From: Bryobacterales bacterium
GTDB lineage: Bacteria > Acidobacteriota > Terriglobia > Bryobacterales > Bryobacteraceae
Assembly: GCA_003139735.1 (NCBI GenBank)
Contig: PLGA01000392.1
Span: 1 to 10,278 of the forward strand
Direction: 5' to 3'
DNA length: 10,278 nt
Shown: positions 6,976 to 10,278 of the stretch, piece by piece
Layout: each line of letters opens with the position of its first letter
How positions within the stretch are numbered: the first letter of the stretch is position 1
Translations under genes and position numbers: made by a program
The notes under the pieces: model-generated
Told to the model about the DNA's origin: nothing
Databases searched by the model: none
Seen by the model: only the letters and a program-made list of their open reading frames with translations

Positions 6976-7946
6976 TGGCTGCCGGAGTCCTGGTTTCTTT
7001 CGTGGTCGTCTTCGCGCTGGTTCTGTGCGCGGTGAGCGTGGCGATGAAATTCTTCGAGGCCAAACGAAAGAGCCAGGTGACCGGCATGCTGAAGACCGCC
7101 TCGGGCGAGTCGCGGACCAGTCTCTCCAACCTGCTGAAAGAAGCCGAACCCGAAAAGCCTACCGGCATCAAAACGCTGCTCGCCTCCCTCCAGTTTTCGC
7201 GCCAGGCGCAGATCCAGCTTACCGAAGCGGGCATGAACTGGAAGGTGAGCCGTCTGCTGGCGGTCATGGGCGCGATGGCCGCGTTCGGATTTGCGCTGGG
7301 CATTGCGTTTCCCCTTCTGTTGAACGGCCCGACCACCGCCCTGTCGCTGGCGGCCGTCTGCGGAGTTATGCCGTATCTCTTCGTGAGACGGAAGCGGAAG
7401 AAGCGGCTGGCCGCATTGGAAGAGCAGTTTCCGGACGCTCTCGATTTCCTGGCGCGGTCCATGCGCGCCGGCCATGCATTCTCGATCAGCATGGACATGC
7501 TGGGCCAGGAGCTCGAAGACCCTCTGGGCCAGGAGTTCCGAGGACTTTTCAACGAACAGAACCTGGGCGCCCCGCTCGACATCGCGTTGCGCAATTTCGC
7601 CGTGCGCGTGCCGCTGCTCGACGCGCGCTTCTTTACCACCTCCGTGCTCCTGCAAAAGCAAACCGGCGGCAACCTGAGCGAGATCCTCACGCGTCTGGCT
7701 TACATTATCCGCGAGCGCTTTCGCCTGAAAGGTCAGGTGAGGGCCGCCAGTTCGCACGGGCGCCTGACCGCGACCATATTGACCGTTTTGCCCATCGCCA
7801 CCACGGTCTGCATGCTGCTCGTGGCCCATGGTTACCTGGAGGGCATGGCCGCCGACCCCGACGGCAAGAAACTCATCGGTGGGGCCATCGTGGCCCAGGT
7901 CTTGGGGAGGTTTTTCATCACGCGGATTATCGACATTAAGGTGTGA
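6975..7946 (+). CDS. tadB: Tad pilus inner-membrane platform protein TadB
   Basis: Integral membrane partner of TadC. Together they form the platform on which TadA acts. The 323 aa have a membrane segment at about 1-23, a soluble linker (24-90), a pair of segments at about 93-113 and 118-137, a cytoplasmic T2SSF-type domain at about 148-262, and two final segments at about 265-285 and 299-317. Family marks are LEEQFPDALDFLARSMRAGH (148-167) and LLQKQTGGNLSEIL (225-238). It is coupled to cpaF by a one-base overlap, and tadC follows after two bases. The layout and length are standard for TadB. Confidence 0.95.
   Translation: MAAGVLVSFVVVFALVLCAVSVAMKFFEAKRKSQVTGMLKTASGESRTSLSNLLKEAEPEKPTGIKTLLASLQFSRQAQIQLTEAGMNWKVSRLLAVMGAMAAFGFALGIAFPLLLNGPTTALSLAAVCGVMPYLFVRRKRKKRLAALEEQFPDALDFLARSMRAGHAFSISMDMLGQELEDPLGQEFRGLFNEQNLGAPLDIALRNFAVRVPLLDARFFTTSVLLQKQTGGNLSEILTRLAYIIRERFRLKGQVRAASSHGRLTATILTVLPIATTVCMLLVAHGYLEGMAADPDGKKLIGGAIVAQVLGRFFITRIIDIKV
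7938..7943 (+). promoter_or_regulatory. Ribosome binding site fixing the tadC start
   Basis: AAGGTG ends 5 nt before ATG 7949. The alternative in-frame GTG at 7943 would overlap this site, so ATG 7949 is preferred. The site lies within the last codons of tadB, in keeping with translational coupling. Confidence 0.6.
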
Positions 7947-7948
7947 CT

Positions 7949-8896
7949 ATGGCGCATCCCCTGCTCATATCCATTTGCGCCTTCCTGATGTTGCTGCTAT
8001 TCCTCAGCGGCGCGTCGTACCGCGTGATCTACAAGCCCGGCAAATTCCTCAAACAGCTTGGCGCTCCCGTGATCACGGACGCCGCTGTGCGCCTCGCGGC
8101 GGCGGAAGCCAACGAGCCCAGCGGCAGCACCGTGCTCGCCGTGCTCCACCAGCTCGGCTCCAGGATGCCGTCCTCCGATGCCGACCTCAGCTCGTTGCGC
8201 ACGGATTTGCTTCGCGCCGGCTTCCGCTCCGAGACCGCCGCGCCGGTTTTCTACGGCATGCGATTCGTGGCCACGGCGGCCATGTTCGCGATCAGTCTGG
8301 CGCTGCAGCCCAAAATGCCCGAAAACCCGCCCATGAGAATGGCGCTGCTGGGCTTTGGCGTGGCCGCCGGGTGGATTCTGCCTCGGTTTTTCCTCGAGAA
8401 AAAGGTGGCCAAGCGGCAAACGATTTTGCGGCTCTCGCTTCCCGACGCCTTGGACCTCCTGGTGGTCGCCATCGAGGCCGGCCTGGGATTGGATCAGGCC
8501 ATGCAGTACGTGGGACGCGAACTCCAATGGAGCCATCCCGAATTGAGCGAAGAGTTGTTCCTGGTGCAGCTCGAAATGCGCGCCGGAAAACAGCGCTCGG
8601 AGGCCTTGCGCAACCTTGCCGAGCGCACCGGCGAACCGGAAATCAAAAAGTTGGTGGCCATCCTCATTCAGAACGACCGCTTTGGCACGAGCATGGGCGA
8701 ATCCCTGCGCAGCCATTCGGACTTCCTGCGCGTCAGAAGGCGCCAGGACGCCGAGGAGCGCGCCGGTAAAGTCGGCGCAAAGCTGGTCTTTCCCATCTTT
8801 TTTTTCATTTTGCCGTCAATGCTGGTGGTCGCGGCAGGCCCTGGGCTTCTTCAGATTTTCAAGAACCTATTCCCCATGATGAACCAATTCAAATAA
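7949..8896 (+). CDS. tadC: Tad pilus inner-membrane platform protein TadC
   Basis: Second platform protein, paralogous to TadB, 315 aa. There is an N-terminal membrane segment (about 4-22), a soluble region (23-98) with SLRTDLLRAGF (82-92) like the conserved region in TadB, and a membrane pair (about 102-119 and 131-149). The T2SSF domain is at about 158-272 (LRLSLPDALDLLVVAIEAGLGL around 160-181, FGTSMGESLR 245-254). A final segment lies at about 277-297. The short amphipathic C-terminus is LLQIFKNLFPMMNQFK. A run of eight T (8798-8805) encodes Phe residues in the last segment, which is unusual in this GC-rich DNA. It ends the recognisable Tad block. Confidence 0.95.
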   Translation: MAHPLLISICAFLMLLLFLSGASYRVIYKPGKFLKQLGAPVITDAAVRLAAAEANEPSGSTVLAVLHQLGSRMPSSDADLSSLRTDLLRAGFRSETAAPVFYGMRFVATAAMFAISLALQPKMPENPPMRMALLGFGVAAGWILPRFFLEKKVAKRQTILRLSLPDALDLLVVAIEAGLGLDQAMQYVGRELQWSHPELSEELFLVQLEMRAGKQRSEALRNLAERTGEPEIKKLVAILIQNDRFGTSMGESLRSHSDFLRVRRRQDAEERAGKVGAKLVFPIFFFILPSMLVVAAGPGLLQIFKNLFPMMNQFK

Positions 8897-8912
8897 AGGG
8901 AGTAAAACGAAA

Positions 8913-9005
8913 ATGCACATACTCGTTCAGTACGGTATCTGGCTGGCCGCTGGCGCGGTCCTCCTGGTCTTCCTGAAACGCCGTCGTTCCCGCAAGAGCG
9001 TCTAG
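8913..9005 (+). CDS. Micropeptide 1, single-pass membrane peptide with C-terminal RRR (30 aa)
   Basis: A 30-codon frame starts 16 nt after the tadC stop. AGGGAG (8897-8902) lies 10 nt before its ATG. The peptide starts MHILVQYGIWLAA, continues with a hydrophobic stretch (residues 8-21, ending LVFL) and ends KRRRSRKSV. The positive-inside rule would put the C-terminus in the cytoplasm. I do not recognise a family. The hydrophobic-plus-Arg layout recalls the tails of sorting signals such as PEP-CTERM or LPXTG, but no PEP or LPXTG box and no body protein is present. The strongest support for it being real is the second, similar frame downstream. It could be a small accessory subunit of the Tad platform. 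Confidence 0.6.
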   Translation: MHILVQYGIWLAAGAVLLVFLKRRRSRKSV

Positions 9006-9036
9006 TGCGGCGGCCGACCTGGCTTGGGCGCTTCCG

Positions 9037-9056
9037 GGGCTGGGCATGCCCGGCCC
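9037..9056 (+). other. Near-perfect palindrome between the micropeptide genes
   Basis: GGGCTGGGC (9037-9045) and GCCCGGCCC (9048-9056) can pair with one G-U wobble around CAUG in RNA. The surrounding gap (9006-9122) has no gene I can support. No T-tract follows, so an RNA processing or attenuation role is more likely than termination. Confidence 0.35.
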
Positions 9057-9122
9057 TCGCCTGCCGTCAATAGCGGGCGTGGCTCCGAGCTAAAGCGCCT
9101 TCATAAAAACGAAAGGAGAAAC

Positions 9123-9218
9123 ATGGATCTCGCGTTGCAGGCCTCCATTTGGCTGGCTGCGGTCGTGACGCTGGTCAGCCTGTTGCAGCGCCGCCGCAAG
9201 CGGTTAACGCTGCGGTGA
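9123..9218 (+). CDS. Micropeptide 2, single-pass membrane peptide with C-terminal RRR (31 aa)
   Basis: A 31-codon frame with a strong SD, AAGGAG at 9113-9118, 4 nt before ATG 9123. It starts MDLALQASIWLAA, has a hydrophobic stretch (residues 8-21) and ends with LQRRRKRLTLR. Aligned without gaps to micropeptide 1 it shares Gln6, the IWLAA block (residues 9-13), Leu17, Leu21 and the RRR block (23-25) at identical positions. The pair looks like a gene duplication of a membrane micropeptide. Function is unknown to me. Position after tadC suggests a link to the pilus or its regulation. Its reading frame continues open after the TGA into the next gene. Confidence 0.65.
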   Translation: MDLALQASIWLAAVVTLVSLLQRRRKRLTLR

Positions 9219-9296
9219 CCACGACAATGTCCCGGCTACAACGCCGGCCCGTCTCGCGTCCCGAAGGCGGATTGCCTGCTAAGTGCGCCTAATTTT

Positions 9297-10151
9297 ATGC
9301 CGATTGTCCTGCTCAAGCAAAAGCAGAACCCCGATGGTGGATGGCCTTACATCCGCGGCTCCTCCTGGACGGAGCCGACGGCCTACGCGGTCCTGGCGCT
9401 GTTGTCCGCCGGAGAAACCGAGGCTGCCGGGAGCGGCCTGCGCTGGCTTCGCGCGGCGCAGCGCTCCGATGGAGGCTTTCCGCCCCAACCGGGCGTCGAC
9501 CACAGCGCCTGGGTCACGGCGCTTGCGTCCCTTGTGCCCGCCGGGCGGCTGGGGTTGCCGGTCCACGCGCGCGCCGTCGCATGGCTGTTGAGAGACTGCG
9601 GGGCGGAATCCACCCTCGCTTACCGCGTGCGCGAGTGGCTTCTGGGCAGTTCGGTCGGCGATTCCGAAAACGTGGGCTGGCCCTGGGCGCCGGACGCCGC
9701 CGCGTGGGTTGGACCGACTTCCCTGGCGATCCTCGCGCTCAAGAAAGAGCACTTGCGGAGGCCTTCGGCCGCGATCCGCGGGAGGGTCGAGTCCGCCACG
9801 CGATTCCTGTGGAGCCGCATGTGCAACGGGGGTGGATGGAATTACGGGAACGCGAGCGTGTTGGGGCAGGATCTGCGGCCCTACCCCGAGACCACCGGAA
9901 TGGCGCTCGCAGCCTTGCGCGGCGATCGCTCTCCCCGGATCGGCCAAGCCATCGCCGTCGCCACCCGATTTCTCGCGGAGTGCCGCTCCGCCGATGCTCT
10001 GAACTGGCTCCGGCTCGGCCTCATCGCTCACGGATGCCTGCCCGAGGGATACTGCCCGCCGCCGCGTATCGAACGCCGCACCATTATGGAGGCATCGCTC
10101 GATCTGCTGGTGGCCAATGCCTCGAATGCCGAAGGCCTGTTGGGGAGTTGA
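9297..10151 (+). CDS. Alpha/alpha-toroid protein with squalene-cyclase/prenyltransferase-type repeats
   Basis: The 284-aa protein has QW-like repeat motifs: QNPDGGWPY at 10-18, QRSDGGFP at 55-62 and GGGWNYGN at 178-185. Helical TEPTAYAVLAL (25-35), HSAWVTALASL (69-79) and GPTSLAILAL (139-148) segments come between them. These mark the alpha/alpha-barrel fold of terpenoid cyclases and protein prenyltransferase beta subunits. It is less than half the length of squalene-hopene cyclases (about 630 aa). I find no DXDD protonation motif, so cyclase activity is unlikely. A binding or scaffold role, or action on another substrate, is possible. No signal peptide or membrane segment is evident. ATG 9297 is the first start in the frame after the preceding stop, but it has no clear SD. 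Confidence 0.8.
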   Translation: MPIVLLKQKQNPDGGWPYIRGSSWTEPTAYAVLALLSAGETEAAGSGLRWLRAAQRSDGGFPPQPGVDHSAWVTALASLVPAGRLGLPVHARAVAWLLRDCGAESTLAYRVREWLLGSSVGDSENVGWPWAPDAAAWVGPTSLAILALKKEHLRRPSAAIRGRVESATRFLWSRMCNGGGWNYGNASVLGQDLRPYPETTGMALAALRGDRSPRIGQAIAVATRFLAECRSADALNWLRLGLIAHGCLPEGYCPPPRIERRTIMEASLDLLVANASNAEGLLGS

Positions 10152-10155
10152 TGCC

Positions 10156-10278
10156 ATGAGATGCGATCGCATTAGCGGGGCGGGCCGGGGTACCCACGTC
10201 GTTCGTGGGCCGGCGTCCCTTCCGGGTGGCGGGAATGATCGCGCCGAGGAGGGCAGCGTCGAAAGCCCCGATGTGGGG
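10156..10278 (+). CDS. Possible start of a further gene, partial and uncertain
   Basis: ATG 10156 follows the toroid gene's stop by 4 nt. GGGGAG at 10142-10147 sits 8 nt upstream, a good SD. The frame stays open for 41 codons to the window edge. The product (starting MRCDRISGAGRG) is hydrophilic, Gly-rich and not recognisable. Another + strand frame is also open from 10160 to the end and contains an ATG at about 10235. A hairpin lies at 10193-10209, so this could be intergenic DNA. Confidence 0.3.
   Translation, partial: MRCDRISGAGRGTHVVRGPASLPGGGNDRAEEGSVESPDVG
10193..10209 (+). other. Short stem-loop after the toroid gene
   Basis: CCCACG (10193-10198) and CGTGGG (10204-10209) form a perfect 6-bp stem around TCGTT. 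No T-tract follows. It may belong to the 3' end of the operon transcript or be a dispersed palindromic repeat. Confidence 0.3.

Noticed and set aside
9270..9296. Promoter directly before the toroid gene (TTGCCT and TAATTT)
   Set aside because: The spacing of about 12 bp is too short for a sigma-70 type promoter and the -10-like box touches the start codon.

Overview
The window is a GC-rich stretch of bacterial chromosome in which every supportable gene lies on the + strand. Its core is a type IVc (Tad/Flp) pilus operon. The Flp pilins have the motif GQDLIEY followed by a LLLAFVALASAALF-type helix, and the gene order flp-flp-cpaB-secretin-tadZ-tadA-tadB-tadC resembles what I know from Acidobacteriota (Solibacter/Bryobacter-like). 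That placement is an inference from protein style and gene order. Other GC-rich phyla such as Myxococcota cannot be excluded without a database search.

Layout. (1) Bases 1-1248: the 3' part of a large polytopic membrane protein, GT-C-like in appearance, with a soluble C-terminal domain. The end of this frame contains two identical-armed palindromes whose centres are 30 bp apart. (2) Bases 1266-1791: two tandem Flp pilin genes of 59 aa each, each followed by an almost identical stem-loop. A degenerate start of a possible third repeat unit lies before cpaB. (3) Bases 1888-8896: cpaB/rcpC, cpaC/rcpA (secretin), cpaE/tadZ, cpaF/tadA (ATPase), tadB and tadC (inner-membrane platform). They are packed with overlaps or short gaps, which indicates one transcription unit with translational coupling. 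(4) Bases 8913-9218: two very small genes (30 and 31 aa) with good ribosome binding sites. They encode look-alike single-pass membrane peptides with the shared pattern IWLAA, a hydrophobic stretch, then RRR. (5) Bases 9297-10151: a 284-aa alpha/alpha-toroid protein with squalene-cyclase/prenyltransferase-type repeats but no DXDD catalytic motif that I can see. (6) Bases 10156-10278: an uncertain open frame running off the end.

How it works together. Flp prepilins are cut after the Gly of the GQDLIEY site by a prepilin peptidase that is not in this window. TadA hydrolyses ATP to drive assembly on the TadB/TadC platform, TadZ positions the machine, and CpaB and the secretin form the outer conduit. 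TadV/CpaA, TadE/F/G, TadD and an RcpB-like protein are not seen here and would have to lie elsewhere.

Most worth following up: the twin micropeptides, the duplicated pilin cassette whose non-coding hairpin is at least as conserved as the pilin coding sequence, the paired palindromes upstream of the pilins, and the toroid protein at the operon's end.
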